Assembly (NCBI GenBank): GCA_000244995.1
Contig: CM001438.1
Coordinates: 2,566,090-2,630,089 of the forward strand
Direction of reading: 5' to 3'
DNA from: Burkholderiales bacterium JOSHI_001
Lineage (GTDB): Bacteria; Pseudomonadota; Gammaproteobacteria; Burkholderiales; Burkholderiaceae_C
DNA: 64,000 nt
Shown here: piece by piece, positions 1-9,720 of the stretch
Numbering within the stretch: the stretch's first letter is position 1
Layout: the number at the start of each line of letters is the position of its first letter
Made by a program: the position numbers and the translations under genes
The notes under the pieces: generated by a model
Told to the model about the DNA's origin: nothing
Databases searched by the model: none
The model's input: only the letters and a program-made list of their open reading frames with translations

Positions 1-3000
1 CCATTGCGGACCCACCTGGCGCACGGAGCCCCCGGCGGCAAGCGCGCGCTTGTGCAGCGGCGAGTACTCGGTATCCGGGTCCAGCACGTGGCGCTGGTAG
101 ATGTCCTTGGTGGCGCGATTGATGCCCTCGGCGGCGATGAAGCCGCGCCCCGGCGACAGGTCCCATTCGCGCAGCGAGCGTGCATGCAGCTCCAGCTGCT
201 GCATCAGATCGCGCACCTCCAGCTCCAGCGCGGTGCGTTCGTGCAGCGTCAGGTCCGGGTGCGTGGCCTCGCGCATGCGGGCCTCGATCACGTCGGGCAG
301 CTTGCGCAGTTCCTGGCGGCCTTCCCAGGCACGGGTGTGGGCGGGCGGCTCGCCGTGCAGGAAGGCCCAGTCGGCAAACCGGTCCAGCAGGTGGCGCACC
401 TGGCCGTAGGCGCCATGCAGCTGCAGCACGTTGCGCGCAGTGGCCACGTGGGCGCGCAGGTCGGCCGCGCGCACGCCCGGGCCGGCCACGATGTGCGGCA
501 CCGGCTCGTGCACCACGCGCACGGTGCGCGGCGGCAGCGAGGGGTCGCTGATCACCGCGATGCGGTTGCGCAGGTCGCGCGGCAGCGCCGCCGCCGGATC
601 GCGCACGCGGCCGGCCGTGCCGGGCTCCACGTCGCGCAGCGTGTGCAGGTGCGGCTCCAGCTGCGCGCGCACGGCATGCGGGCTGGCGCCTTCGCGCACC
701 ACCACGTGCACCTGGCCGTCGCGCACCACCACCGTGGCATCGCCTGCGCGCCAGCCGTTGACGCGGCGGAACTCCAGGTCGCTGACCACGGTGACCGGGA
801 TCTCGCCGGCCAGGCCGCGGTCGGCCGCCGGCAGCACGTCCTCCAGCTGCGCCGCCACCTGGCGGCGCGCGGCCTGCTGGTACTCGGCCTCGCGCATGGC
901 GGCGTGGAATTCACGGTCGAGGTGGGCCTGGAACTCGGCCTCCGGGCGGCCGGGATGCAGCTCCAGCCAGTCGTTCATGCGGGCGTGGTACTCGGACGTG
1001 CCCACCGCCACCCGTTCGGGCATGTGCAGGTGGGTCTCCACGCCCAGGTGCGGCATGGCGAACATGCCGCGCACATGGCCGAAAGCGGCATGGGCGCCGC
1101 TGAAGGCCAGGCCCATGGCCAGGCCCGGGCCCAGGCCCTGCGCCGTGCCCGAGAGAAGGCGGCCCAGCGGGCTGCCCGGCCCTTCCCACGTGTGGTCGTC
1201 CAGCGCCACGCCGACGAAGGTGCTGGGCAGCGACTGCACGAAGTTCTCGGCCGTCTGCGCCATCGCATGCGCAGCGCCGCGGCTGAGCAGCGAAGCCTCC
1301 TCCGCGGCCATGCGCTGCAGGAAGCCCACCGGGCGCACGGCACGCGTGGCCAGGCCGCGTTCGCCGAACACCGCCGCGCCACGCTGCAGCAGGCCCACGC
1401 CCCGCTGCCACGCACCACGCAGGCCGGTGGCGGTGGCGCTGCGCAGCGCCTGCTGGCCGGCCGGCCGCGCCAGCCCCAGCAGCTTGTCGCCCATGCCGGC
1501 GGTGAGCGCGGCCACCACCGCATCCACCACGCCCACGCCGATGTCGACGGCCATGTCCTCCCAGCCGTAGGCGTTGCCTTTCAGCAGCGCCTTGGTGCCC
1601 ATGGTGGCGGCGGTGGAGCAAAGGCTGGCGATCACCGCCAGCGCCACCGCACCGGCCAGGCCGCCGGTGAAGAAGGAGCCGACCACGCCCACCACCACCG
1701 CCACGATGATCCCGACCACGGTGGTGATCGAGTCCACCAGCGCGTCGCTGCGCTGCCGGTGATGCTCGATGGTCTCCTGCATCACCGCGTTCTGGGTCTC
1801 GAAGTCGGCCAGCATGCCGTCGCGTGCCAGGCGCTGCGCTTCGGGGTTGCTGCCGGGCGACGGCTCGTGCATGCGCGCGCCCATGGCCTCCAGGTGCGCC
1901 AGCTGCGCTTCCATCACCGCGCGTTCCTCGCTGGCCAACAGGGCGCCCACGCCGTTGGTGGGACGTTCGAACTCCACCCGCCGGCGCATCTGCGCGATCT
2001 GGTCCTCGATCCTCTGCGGCGCGCCGTCCAGCGCGATGTCCACGTCCAGCCACTCGCGCCCGCTCAACTCGCTGGCGGCGGCCTGGCGCAGGGTCTGGCC
2101 GCCATGCTCACGCTGCCAGCGCAAGTCCAGCCTTGCAATCTCCTGGGCCGTCAGTCCGGCAAAGGCGCGGGTGGCGGCGGCCTCGTCGGTGCCGGCGCCG
2201 CGCACGGCGTAGTCGAAGGTCTGGTACGGGTCCAGGTAGCCGCCCTGGTCCAGCATGGTGCTGGCCTTGTCGTGGCTGACACCGCTGGTACTGTCCAGGA
2301 TGGCCGTGCGCGCCGACTCGCCGTAGCGCGACTCGTATTCCGACTCCATGCGCGCCAGGTTGGCGTCGGCGGTGCCGCGTGCACGTGTGATCAGCTCGTG
2401 CTCGATGGTGCGTTCGATCTCCTGCTGCGCCGCCCAGCGTTCGGCAGGCGTCCACACCCGGCCCTCGGCACGCTCGCGCGCATCCAGCGCGGCCAGCAGG
2501 GCGCGGCGGCGCTCGGGCGCGTAGTCCAGCCGCTCGGCCAGCAGGGCGCGGTTGTACTGCGAGCCCACCGTGGTGGTGATGGTGTCGTCGTCGGCATACA
2601 CCAGCGAGGTGCGCTCGATGCGGATGCGCGCCGCGTCGGCCGTGGCCATGTCGTTGCGGGCCAGCGCATGCAGGTAGTCGGCGCTGGCCTCCTGATTGCC
2701 GGGTGCATTGCCCCAGAAGTTGCGCTCGGCGCGCGTGCCGGCGTCGATGGCCTGGTTCAACGTGCCGCTGGTGGCGGCATAGCGGCGGTCGTACTCGGTG
2801 TTGATGCCCCAGGTGCGACGTGTGATCTCGGCTTCCATCCAGGCGCTGCTTCGGTGTTCACGCGTGGCCTGGGCCTGCACCTCGCTGCGCACGCGGTCGT
2901 ACACCGCCGCCACGGTGGTGGTGGTGGAGCTGTGGAACCAGGATCCGCGCAGTTCCTCGTCCAGCTCGATGGCATCGGCGGCCTGCAGGTTGCCGGCCAG

Positions 3001-6000
3001 CTCGGCGTCGGCGCGGTCGGCCTGCCAGGTGCCGATGGTGGCCCAGTCGTCGAGTTCGCCGCGCACGTCGCCGGCCAGATCGATGCCGTAGCGCTCGCGG
3101 TAGATGCGCGTGACCTCGGCGCGCTCTTCGGCGTTCAGGCCGCGCAGGGTGCTGTGTATGGTGGCTTCGTCGGTGCCCGCGCCCGTGCCCAGGAAGGTCT
3201 CGTGCATCGCGGTGTACAGGGCCGCCGCGGCGGCTTCGGCGCGGTTGCCGCTCAGCAGCGCCTCGGCCCGGTCGAGCTCGCCACCGGACAGCTCGCTGCG
3301 CAGCTCCGACTCCAGCTCCACGCCATAGCGGCGGCGGTAGACGTTGCGCAGCGCCAGCGACTGGATGCGGCTCAGGCCGTCCAGTGCAGCGTAGACGGCG
3401 TCCTCGTCGGTGCCGGCCTCGCTCAGCCAGCCCCAGTTGCCGTGGAAGGCCGCGTACAGGTTGCTGGCCAGGCCATTGACGTCACGGCCGACGATCTGCC
3501 CCAGCGTGGCGTAGGGGATGCTCTCGTCGGCCAGGAAGCGGTCTTCCAGCTGCGAGACCAGGCCCGCGCGGCGTTCGTTCCAGACCCGCGCCCGCGTCAG
3601 GTCGGCCACCATCGTAATGGGGTCGACGGCGCGCCCTTCGGAACGCGCCTGGAAGAAGGCCTGCACGATCTGGCGCTGGTCACCCTGCAGGCTGTTCAGC
3701 TCGCGCTCCTGCTCCGCGGTGATGCCGCGGTCGGCGGCGCGAGACAGGCGGTCCAGCAGGTTCAGGTCGGTCACCACCTCGGTGGCGTGCTGCTGGTTGA
3801 GCTGGCTCTGCCAGGCCTCGGCATTGGCATGGGCCTGGTCCACCCAGTCCGTCACCATGGCCCACAACTGGTCCCACCAGCTGCGGCTTTCGCCGCTGGT
3901 GGCCTCGTCCCAGGCGCGGATCTGCTCGCGCGACTGCTGCGCCGCATCGGCGGTGGCCGCACGCCAGGTGCCGGTGCTGGTGCTCACCGTGGCCTTGTAG
4001 CCGCGCACGGCATCGCGCACCACCACCGCACGCTCGTCGGCCCAGGCCGTGCTCACGGCGGCCAGGCTGTTGATCTCCACCTGGGTCAGGCCGGTCTCGC
4101 CCGTCGGCGCCAGGTGGATGTTGCTGGTGTACAGATCGCGAAGCGCCTGCTGCCGGGCCGCCGGCAGCGCGGCCATCTCGTTGAGCTGGAACTCGTCGAT
4201 CTGCGCTGCAGCGCGGTAGGCGTCGATGCGCTGGGTCTGCGTGCTGTCGAGCTCGCGCTCGCGGTCTTCCTTTGCGCGACGGTAGGCGGCGTCGATCTCG
4301 CCCGCACGCCGCGTCACCTGGCGCAGCATCCCGTCACGCCGGGCATGCACATGCTCGGCGAAGGATCCGCCCTGGCCGGACGCGGCCACGCCGTCGGCGG
4401 CGGCGTCCAGGCGGGCGGACTGGGTGGCAATGGTGGACGAGAGATCGTCGTGGGCACTGCACACCAGCGCGCTGGCGTCCACGCTGCTGCTGTTGAGGTC
4501 TTCGCGTGCGGCCAGCTCCTCCTCCTCCAGCACGCGCTGGCGCGCGGTGATGGCGCTGTCCAGGTCGGCAGCGGCCACGCCGGCCTGGCTGGCGATGTCC
4601 AGGTACTGGGTGCGCAACTCGGCGGCCAGCGTGGTGGCCAGGGGATCGTCGCCGTAGCCCGGCAGCTCGCGTTCAAGCGCGCCGCCGGGCACCACGGCCT
4701 GGCGCGCCCGCCCCATCATGGTCTGGGCCTCGCTCTGCGGCCTTGCCAGCAGGCGCGCAAACACCTGCGCCAGCTGGGTGCGCGCGGTGGGCGTGGGCGT
4801 GGGCACCGGCGCCGGGGGATGGGGCGCCAGCGTCGTCTCGCCGGTCTGCGCGGGCGTGGCGGCGGGCGGGTTGAGCATGCGCTCGCGCAGGTCGATGGCC
4901 GGCTGGCGCGGATCGTCCGGCATGGACATCTGCGGGCCTTCTTCCAGCACATGGTGGGCTTCGCGCACGCGCTCGGCCGACACCGGACGGTCGCCCAGCC
5001 GCGGGTGGTTGCCCAGCGGCGATGCGTACAGGGCCAGGAAAGACTGCTCGGGCAGGGTGTGGCCGGCCGTGGCCTGCACGGCCTGCAACGCGCCGGGAAC
5101 CGGGTTCTCTTCGGTGGGTTCGGGCAGCGCCTCCATGCCGGCAGGCACCGGCGGCAGCACGGCCGCGGCGCTGTCCGGCAGCGTGGATTCGGTGAAGTGG
5201 ATGTCCTGCTCGCGCGTGCGCGCCGCCGCGCTGACGCCGCCCCCGCCGCCCGTGATGCGCGGCTGCGGCACCGCCTGCGCCCGCGCGGCCACGCTGTCGC
5301 GGAACTCGGCCATGCTGTCGGCAGGGCCGGGTTCGGTGCCGGCTGCGCCGTCCGCTGCCGGGGCATCGGTTTGTGCGCTTGCGCCATCGGCCGCCGCTGG
5401 TTCGGCGAGCGGCTCGGCCGCGGCGTCGGCCGGCCCGCCGCCGGGCTCGGCAGCCGCCTCGGCCACCGGTTCGGCTGCGGCCGCGGGGTCGAGGCTGTCG
5501 GCGGCCACGGGGGCGGGCGGCGTGGAGCCGTCGGCGGATGTGTCAGTGGCTGCCGATGCCGCATCCGTGCCGGCGACGGCTGCGCTGTCGGCCGCCGCGC
5601 CGCCGCCGTCTGCAGGCTGCTCACCGGCCCGGGGTTCTTCGGCGACAGGCTCGGTGGCGGGTGCGACGACGTCGGTGCTGGCAGGCTCGTCGGGCGCCAG
5701 TGCAGCCGGCGGCGCCAGGTCTTCGGCCGGGGCTGCGGTGGTGGTGTCCGTTGCGGGGTCGGCGCCGGTCGGCGTGGTGGCATCCGCCGCGGCCCCGGAC
5801 ACGGCATCGGCAGGCGCTTGCGCCGTTGCCTGGTCAGATGGCTCGGCGCCGGTGGCGGCTGCCGGCACCAGCGCGTCGACGGCGTCCGCAGGCTCCACCT
5901 CGTCCAGCTTGTCCGCGCACGGGGCCAGCGCCGGGTTCACTTCCAGGCTCAGGTCGAGCTCCAGCAGCAGGTAGGGCGGCAGATCGGCCGTGTCTGCTGC

Positions 6001-6108
6001 GGGGTCGGGCACGGCCGCATCGGCGCCATGCACTGCGGGCCCCGCCCGGCTGCCCGGGCCCGGCGGCCGCCGGGCACGCAACCGGACCGGCAGCGCGGGC
6101 GTGGCCAC
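1..6108 (-). CDS. Large eCIS-associated protein with annexin-like repeats (partial, 3' end outside window)
   Basis: This reading frame starts at a GTG that overlaps the stop of the ATPase gene (TAGTG) and stays open for 2036 codons to the window edge, so the C-terminus is missing. Roughly residues 60-450 are low-complexity Ala/Pro/Asp/Glu. A helical, charged middle follows. Three annexin-type repeat starts are visible: EAGTDEDAVYAALDGLS (about residue 897), GAGTDEATIHSTLRGL (about 973) and RGAGTDEAATRAFAGLT (about 1298). The first and third of these match the canonical K/R-G-x-G-T-D-E calcium-site motif. Residues about 1453-1535 are strongly hydrophobic and glycine-rich (VVGIIVAVVVGVVGSFFTGG), followed by KGNAYGWEDMAVDIGVG. 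The remaining C-terminal part is charged and I do not recognise it. It is the last visible gene of the eCIS locus, where large DUF4157/annexin-containing proteins and cargo toxins often lie. No DUF4157 HExxH motif is seen. A cargo or effector role is inference. Confidence 0.8.
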   Translation of the reverse strand, partial: MATPALPVRLRARRPPGPGSRAGPAVHGADAAVPDPAADTADLPPYLLLELDLSLEVNPALAPCADKLDEVEPADAVDALVPAAATGAEPSDQATAQAPADAVSGAAADATTPTGADPATDTTTAAPAEDLAPPAALAPDEPASTDVVAPATEPVAEEPRAGEQPADGGGAAADSAAVAGTDAASAATDTSADGSTPPAPVAADSLDPAAAAEPVAEAAAEPGGGPADAAAEPLAEPAAADGASAQTDAPAADGAAGTEPGPADSMAEFRDSVAARAQAVPQPRITGGGGGVSAAARTREQDIHFTESTLPDSAAAVLPPVPAGMEALPEPTEENPVPGALQAVQATAGHTLPEQSFLALYASPLGNHPRLGDRPVSAERVREAHHVLEEGPQMSMPDDPRQPAIDLRERMLNPPAATPAQTGETTLAPHPPAPVPTPTPTARTQLAQVFARLLARPQSEAQTMMGRARQAVVPGGALERELPGYGDDPLATTLAAELRTQYLDIASQAGVAAADLDSAITARQRVLEEEELAAREDLNSSSVDASALVCSAHDDLSSTIATQSARLDAAADGVAASGQGGSFAEHVHARRDGMLRQVTRRAGEIDAAYRRAKEDRERELDSTQTQRIDAYRAAAQIDEFQLNEMAALPAARQQALRDLYTSNIHLAPTGETGLTQVEINSLAAVSTAWADERAVVVRDAVRGYKATVSTSTGTWRAATADAAQQSREQIRAWDEATSGESRSWWDQLWAMVTDWVDQAHANAEAWQSQLNQQHATEVVTDLNLLDRLSRAADRGITAEQERELNSLQGDQRQIVQAFFQARSEGRAVDPITMVADLTRARVWNERRAGLVSQLEDRFLADESIPYATLGQIVGRDVNGLASNLYAAFHGNWGWLSEAGTDEDAVYAALDGLSRIQSLALRNVYRRRYGVELESELRSELSGGELDRAEALLSGNRAEAAAAALYTAMHETFLGTGAGTDEATIHSTLRGLNAEERAEVTRIYRERYGIDLAGDVRGELDDWATIGTWQADRADAELAGNLQAADAIELDEELRGSWFHSSTTTTVAAVYDRVRSEVQAQATREHRSSAWMEAEITRRTWGINTEYDRRYAATSGTLNQAIDAGTRAERNFWGNAPGNQEASADYLHALARNDMATADAARIRIERTSLVYADDDTITTTVGSQYNRALLAERLDYAPERRRALLAALDARERAEGRVWTPAERWAAQQEIERTIEHELITRARGTADANLARMESEYESRYGESARTAILDSTSGVSHDKASTMLDQGGYLDPYQTFDYAVRGAGTDEAAATRAFAGLTAQEIARLDLRWQREHGGQTLRQAAASELSGREWLDVDIALDGAPQRIEDQIAQMRRRVEFERPTNGVGALLASEERAVMEAQLAHLEAMGARMHEPSPGSNPEAQRLARDGMLADFETQNAVMQETIEHHRQRSDALVDSITTVVGIIVAVVVGVVGSFFTGGLAGAVALAVIASLCSTAATMGTKALLKGNAYGWEDMAVDIGVGVVDAVVAALTAGMGDKLLGLARPAGQQALRSATATGLRGAWQRGVGLLQRGAAVFGERGLATRAVRPVGFLQRMAAEEASLLSRGAAHAMAQTAENFVQSLPSTFVGVALDDHTWEGPGSPLGRLLSGTAQGLGPGLAMGLAFSGAHAAFGHVRGMFAMPHLGVETHLHMPERVAVGTSEYHARMNDWLELHPGRPEAEFQAHLDREFHAAMREAEYQQAARRQVAAQLEDVLPAADRGLAGEIPVTVVSDLEFRRVNGWRAGDATVVVRDGQVHVVVREGASPHAVRAQLEPHLHTLRDVEPGTAGRVRDPAAALPRDLRNRIAVISDPSLPPRTVRVVHEPVPHIVAGPGVRAADLRAHVATARNVLQLHGAYGQVRHLLDRFADWAFLHGEPPAHTRAWEGRQELRKLPDVIEARMREATHPDLTLHERTALELEVRDLMQQLELHARSLREWDLSPGRGFIAAEGINRATKDIYQRHVLDPDTEYSPLHKRALAAGGSVRQVGPQW

Positions 6109-8036
6109 TAGGCCTCCCCGGGGCGGTCGCTCAGTCCGGCCGGCAGGGTGCGGCCGAGCTTGCGGTACTCGGCTGCAATGCCTTGCAGCAGGTCGGCATA
6201 GTGCAGGTTGCGGCGCGCGCCGCGTGCCGCCAGCGCCGCGCGCAGGGTGGCGTTGCGTACCTGGCCGCCGGCCAGGTCGCAGCTGGCGGCCAGGCGGTTG
6301 AGCTCGGCGTCGGACAGCTCGTGCCCCAGGCCCATGTGAGCCAGCCACAGCGCACGCCGCTCGGCGGGTGCGGGATGCGGGAACTCCAGGATGACATCCA
6401 GACGCCGCGTGAAGGCGGCATCGAAGCGGCTGCGGCTGTTGCTGGTGAGCACCACGATGCCGTCGTAGTCCTCGATGCGCTGCAGCAGGTAGTTGGTCTG
6501 CTGGTTGGCATAACGGTCGTTGGCGTCCTTGACCTCGGTGCGCTTGCCGAACATCGCGTCGGCCTCGTCGAACAGCAGCACCACCTCGGCGGTCTCGGCA
6601 CGGGCGAACAGCTGGCTCAGGTTCTTTTCAGTCTCGCCTATGTACTTGCTGCTGACACTGGCCAGGTCCACGCGGTACAGCGGCAGCCCCAGCTGCGTGG
6701 CCAGCCAGCCGCCGGCCAGGGTCTTGCCGGTGCCCGAGGGGCCCACGAACAGGGCCCGCACGCCGGCGCGGTAGCGGCTGCGCGCGGCCACGCCCAGTCC
6801 GTCGGCAAGCACCTCGCGCAGGCGGCAGCGGCTGGCCAGCTCGTGCAGTTCGCGCCGCAAGCCGGGCGGCAGCACCAGGGCCTGCTCGGGGATGTCTTCC
6901 GGCAGCAGCTGGGCCAGGCTGCCCAGCGCCCCCTGGCCCGAGCCGCGCGCCAGTCGCGCCACGCGCTGCGCAGTGCCGGGGCCGGGGCCGGCAGCCCGTG
7001 CCAGCTCGTCGATGCGCGCGCAGGCGTGGCGGTGGGCGGCACCCAGCTGCCAGGCGCTGTCGGCGTCGGCGCCCAGGTCGCGCCACAGCGCGGCCCGTTC
7101 CACGTCGGCCGGCACGGGCACCGTCCACGACGGCAGCGTCTGCCCGCGCAGCGCGGCATTGCCGTCGGGCCCGCCGGCCACCAGCATGGGCAGCCGGGTG
7201 CCGACGAAGTCCGGCAACTGGAAGGTTTCGCCGGGGGAGGTCTCGGCCAGAAGCACCGGCAGGGCCTGCTGCAGCAGCAGCCAGGGCAGCAGGCCGGGTG
7301 CGGGCTCGCCTTCGATGAAGGCCGCACGCCGGCCCAGGGCGGCAGCCATCTGCGCGCAGGCCGCGCGGGCCTCGCGCGGGTGGCCACTGCGCACCAGCAG
7401 CGCAGCGCCCGGCAGCAACAGGTGCGCCTGGCGCGCCGCCTCTGCGCGCAACGTGGGCACCAGTGCCGGCAGGCCGCCGCTGTCCAGCGTGACATGCGGC
7501 CAGTGGCCGGTTCCGCCCGCCAGGCACAGCACGGTGGGCGTGGGGATGTGCAGGCGCGCATCGGGCAAGGCACGCTCGCGGCTGTCCAGCTGCAGCAGGC
7601 CGCTCGCCAGGGCCTGCCCGTCCAGCAGCGAACACAGGGAGGCCGCCGCGGACAGGCCGCGGCGCTGGTCCAGGGTGGCAAGCAGGCCGGGGGTGGGGCA
7701 CGCCGTGCGCTCGCCGCCGGTGAGCCAGGCGATGGCGCGGCTGGCCAGGCCCTGGGTGGCCGCGCCCTGGCACAGCACCAGCGCCATGCATTCGGTGACG
7801 TCGAGCGACAGCAGCCGCGCGATCTGCGCCAGCACCCGGTCGTCCTGCGGCGGGTCGTCCAGCCATTGCTGCACCCAGCTGTCCAGGTCGATGGGGCCTT
7901 GCGCCCACAGCGCCGCCTGGGCGCGCAGCCAGCCCGCCGTGGCCGGCGGCCCGCCCTGGTCCTGTTCCGGCGCCAGCAGGGCCAGCAGGCGCGTGGCCAG
8001 CGCCGGCAGCTGCAGCCGGGGTTCGGGCGCGTTCAT
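6108..8036 (-). CDS. eCIS AAA+ ATPase (Afp15-like)
   Basis: A 642-residue protein with one C-terminal AAA+ module. Walker A GPSGTGKT lies near residues 431-438 and Walker B VVLLFDEADAMFGKR near 482. After these come a conserved arginine-rich region (NSRSRFDAAFTRRLD) and a small helical lid. The N-terminal 400 residues are Ala/Leu-rich and poorly conserved, as in other Afp15/PVC15 proteins. These ATPases are present in almost every eCIS locus and are thought to act in particle assembly or cargo loading in the producer cytoplasm. I chose the ATG (MNAPEP) because it overlaps the TGA of the preceding gene by ATGA; an upstream in-frame extension is Arg/Pro-rich shadow sequence. It is followed at once by the annexin-repeat gene. 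Confidence 0.92.
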   Translation of the reverse strand: MNAPEPRLQLPALATRLLALLAPEQDQGGPPATAGWLRAQAALWAQGPIDLDSWVQQWLDDPPQDDRVLAQIARLLSLDVTECMALVLCQGAATQGLASRAIAWLTGGERTACPTPGLLATLDQRRGLSAAASLCSLLDGQALASGLLQLDSRERALPDARLHIPTPTVLCLAGGTGHWPHVTLDSGGLPALVPTLRAEAARQAHLLLPGAALLVRSGHPREARAACAQMAAALGRRAAFIEGEPAPGLLPWLLLQQALPVLLAETSPGETFQLPDFVGTRLPMLVAGGPDGNAALRGQTLPSWTVPVPADVERAALWRDLGADADSAWQLGAAHRHACARIDELARAAGPGPGTAQRVARLARGSGQGALGSLAQLLPEDIPEQALVLPPGLRRELHELASRCRLREVLADGLGVAARSRYRAGVRALFVGPSGTGKTLAGGWLATQLGLPLYRVDLASVSSKYIGETEKNLSQLFARAETAEVVLLFDEADAMFGKRTEVKDANDRYANQQTNYLLQRIEDYDGIVVLTSNSRSRFDAAFTRRLDVILEFPHPAPAERRALWLAHMGLGHELSDAELNRLAASCDLAGGQVRNATLRAALAARGARRNLHYADLLQGIAAEYRKLGRTLPAGLSDRPGEA

Positions 8037-9703
8037 GGGCCCAGCTCCGGCATGGCGACGTAGTGGTAGGCCACCACGCGACCGAACCAGGGCAGCCAGC
8101 CCGGGTCGATGTCCAGCCCGGCACGGCGCACACGCACGTCTGCGGCGCCCAGGGCCTGGAAGACATCGGCGTGGGTGGCCGTCAGGCCCACCCAGGCGGG
8201 CCGGCGCACCAGGCTGGCCAGGCCGATGTGCGGACCGCGGCGCAGCCAGCGGCGGGCAGCGGTCAACCACAGGGCGGCCTGCGCCTGCGCCGTGGCGGCC
8301 TGGTCCAGTGCCTGTGGCAGTGGCAGTTGGGGCCGGCCGCGCGGCGCCTGCAGGGCGGCGGCCTGCCAGCAGTTGGGCGCGGCGCTGTCCAGCCGGCCAG
8401 GTGGCAGGAGCGGCAGGCGCTGCAGCAACGGCGCCCAGGCCGGGTCCGCGGGCGGGGCGGCCAGGCGCAGCAGCGCCTGCTGCAGCACCGCTGCTGTCCA
8501 GGCTGCCGGGCTTGCGCCGCCTTGTTCGGCCCAGGCAGGCAGCCCCAGGCGTTGCAGCACAGGCAGCAGGAACAGCAGGCCGCCCAGCGGCGTGGCGAGC
8601 AGCCCGAGCCAGGGCAGGCCGGAAGGGGCAGGCAGATCGGTGCCGGCGGGCGCAGGCCCTGCCGGTGCCAGGTCGGGCGTCGGCCCGGGCTGAGCTGGCA
8701 GTCCGGCGGTGACGTGGTCTGCCGCAGGCGGCGCCGGATGCGCAGGCAGCGCGCCCGGTGCACCCGGGCTGGGCTGCAGCAACGGGGCCGGCCGCGGCGG
8801 GGCCGCTGGCGGCCGCGCACGCCCGCCTGCGTCGGCCACCGCTGGCGCCTGGACGGCGTCAGCGCGCGGGCCTGCAGCCTGCGAAGGTGCAGGCTTGGCC
8901 AACTCCTCCGACGGGGGCGGCAGCGGCGATGAAGGCAGTGCCCCACGCAGCGACTGCGGCAGCGTCGCTTCCGGCAACGCCGGTCGGGAAGCCACCGGGG
9001 CCGCCCTGCCGGGCTGGGCGACATCCGCAGCAGCGTGATCGACCGGCCCGCCCCTAGGCGCCCACGGCGCCACGGTGGCACCCCCTGGTGCGGCCTGCAG
9101 CAGCAGCTCCAGCCAGGTTGACGGTGGATCGGCCCGCGGCAGCCCAGCCGCCGCGCAGCAGGCCTGCCCCAGCGCCGCCGGCAGGGCCAGCAGCAGCGCC
9201 TGCGGGCCCGTGCGATCACACACCTGCGCGCACCAGGCGGGCAGCAGCGCGGCTGCCTGCTCACTGCGGGCCAGAGTGCCTGCGATGGCCGCCACATCGG
9301 CGCTCGGGGCTATGACGGCGCGGAACTCGGGCACCGCACGCGGCCAGTACCAGGCCGTCACGGACTGGCCGCGCAGCAGGCGCACCGCCAGCAGCGCGCG
9401 TGCCTGCAGGGCGCTGGCAAAGCACACGCGCTCGGCCGGGCCGTCGTCGACGGCAGCACCATCCACCCACTGCCCCGGCGTATCCAGCATGCAGGCCTCG
9501 ATGCGCCGCGCAATGGCCTGCGCGCTGGCGCCGCGATCCAACCTCCCCAGCACCAGCCGGCGCACCAGCAGCAGCCGGCCGCCTGCGTCGGGCAGGCTGG
9601 CACAGCGCAGCGCGTCTTCCAGCCGCGGCAGCACGGCGCGCGCGGCGTCCACGCTGGACGCCGCCACCCGCAGGTGGTGCACCTGGCGTTGCGGCAGGGT
9701 CAT
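8033..9703 (-). CDS. Contractile injection system tape-measure protein (CIS_TMP, Afp14-like)
   Basis: A 556-residue protein. The N-terminal part (MTLPQRQVHHLRVAA...) is followed by a Pro/Ala-rich linker (about residues 230-370). Next comes the motif PLGGLLFLLPVLQRLGL, typical of the hydrophobic centre of CIS_TMP proteins. The C-terminus carries RRAGLDIDPGWLPWFGRVV, which resembles the conserved end of the family (R-x-GLD-x-DPGW-x-PW-x-GR). In the family the protein sets the length of the tube. The gene sits between the fibre gene and the ATPase, the usual Afp14-Afp15 order, and its stop overlaps the ATPase start. The start was set at the ATG after the upstream stop at 9721. The family call rests on the C-terminal motif and position only. 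Confidence 0.68.
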   Translation of the reverse strand: MTLPQRQVHHLRVAASSVDAARAVLPRLEDALRCASLPDAGGRLLLVRRLVLGRLDRGASAQAIARRIEACMLDTPGQWVDGAAVDDGPAERVCFASALQARALLAVRLLRGQSVTAWYWPRAVPEFRAVIAPSADVAAIAGTLARSEQAAALLPAWCAQVCDRTGPQALLLALPAALGQACCAAAGLPRADPPSTWLELLLQAAPGGATVAPWAPRGGPVDHAAADVAQPGRAAPVASRPALPEATLPQSLRGALPSSPLPPPSEELAKPAPSQAAGPRADAVQAPAVADAGGRARPPAAPPRPAPLLQPSPGAPGALPAHPAPPAADHVTAGLPAQPGPTPDLAPAGPAPAGTDLPAPSGLPWLGLLATPLGGLLFLLPVLQRLGLPAWAEQGGASPAAWTAAVLQQALLRLAAPPADPAWAPLLQRLPLLPPGRLDSAAPNCWQAAALQAPRGRPQLPLPQALDQAATAQAQAALWLTAARRWLRRGPHIGLASLVRRPAWVGLTATHADVFQALGAADVRVRRAGLDIDPGWLPWFGRVVAYHYVAMPELGP

Positions 9704-9720
9704 GGCCGGCGGCCGCGGGC

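Noticed and set aside
4-6111. Very long open frame on the plus strand opposite the annexin-repeat gene
   Set aside because: Its translation is rich in His, Arg and Gln without motifs, as expected for the antisense of a high-GC gene. The minus frame has annexin motifs and coupled starts.
8037-8270. N-terminal extension of the AAA+ ATPase
   Set aside because: The extension is Arg/Pro-rich sequence lying over the 3' end of the tape-measure gene. The ATG at 8036 overlaps the stop in the normal way.
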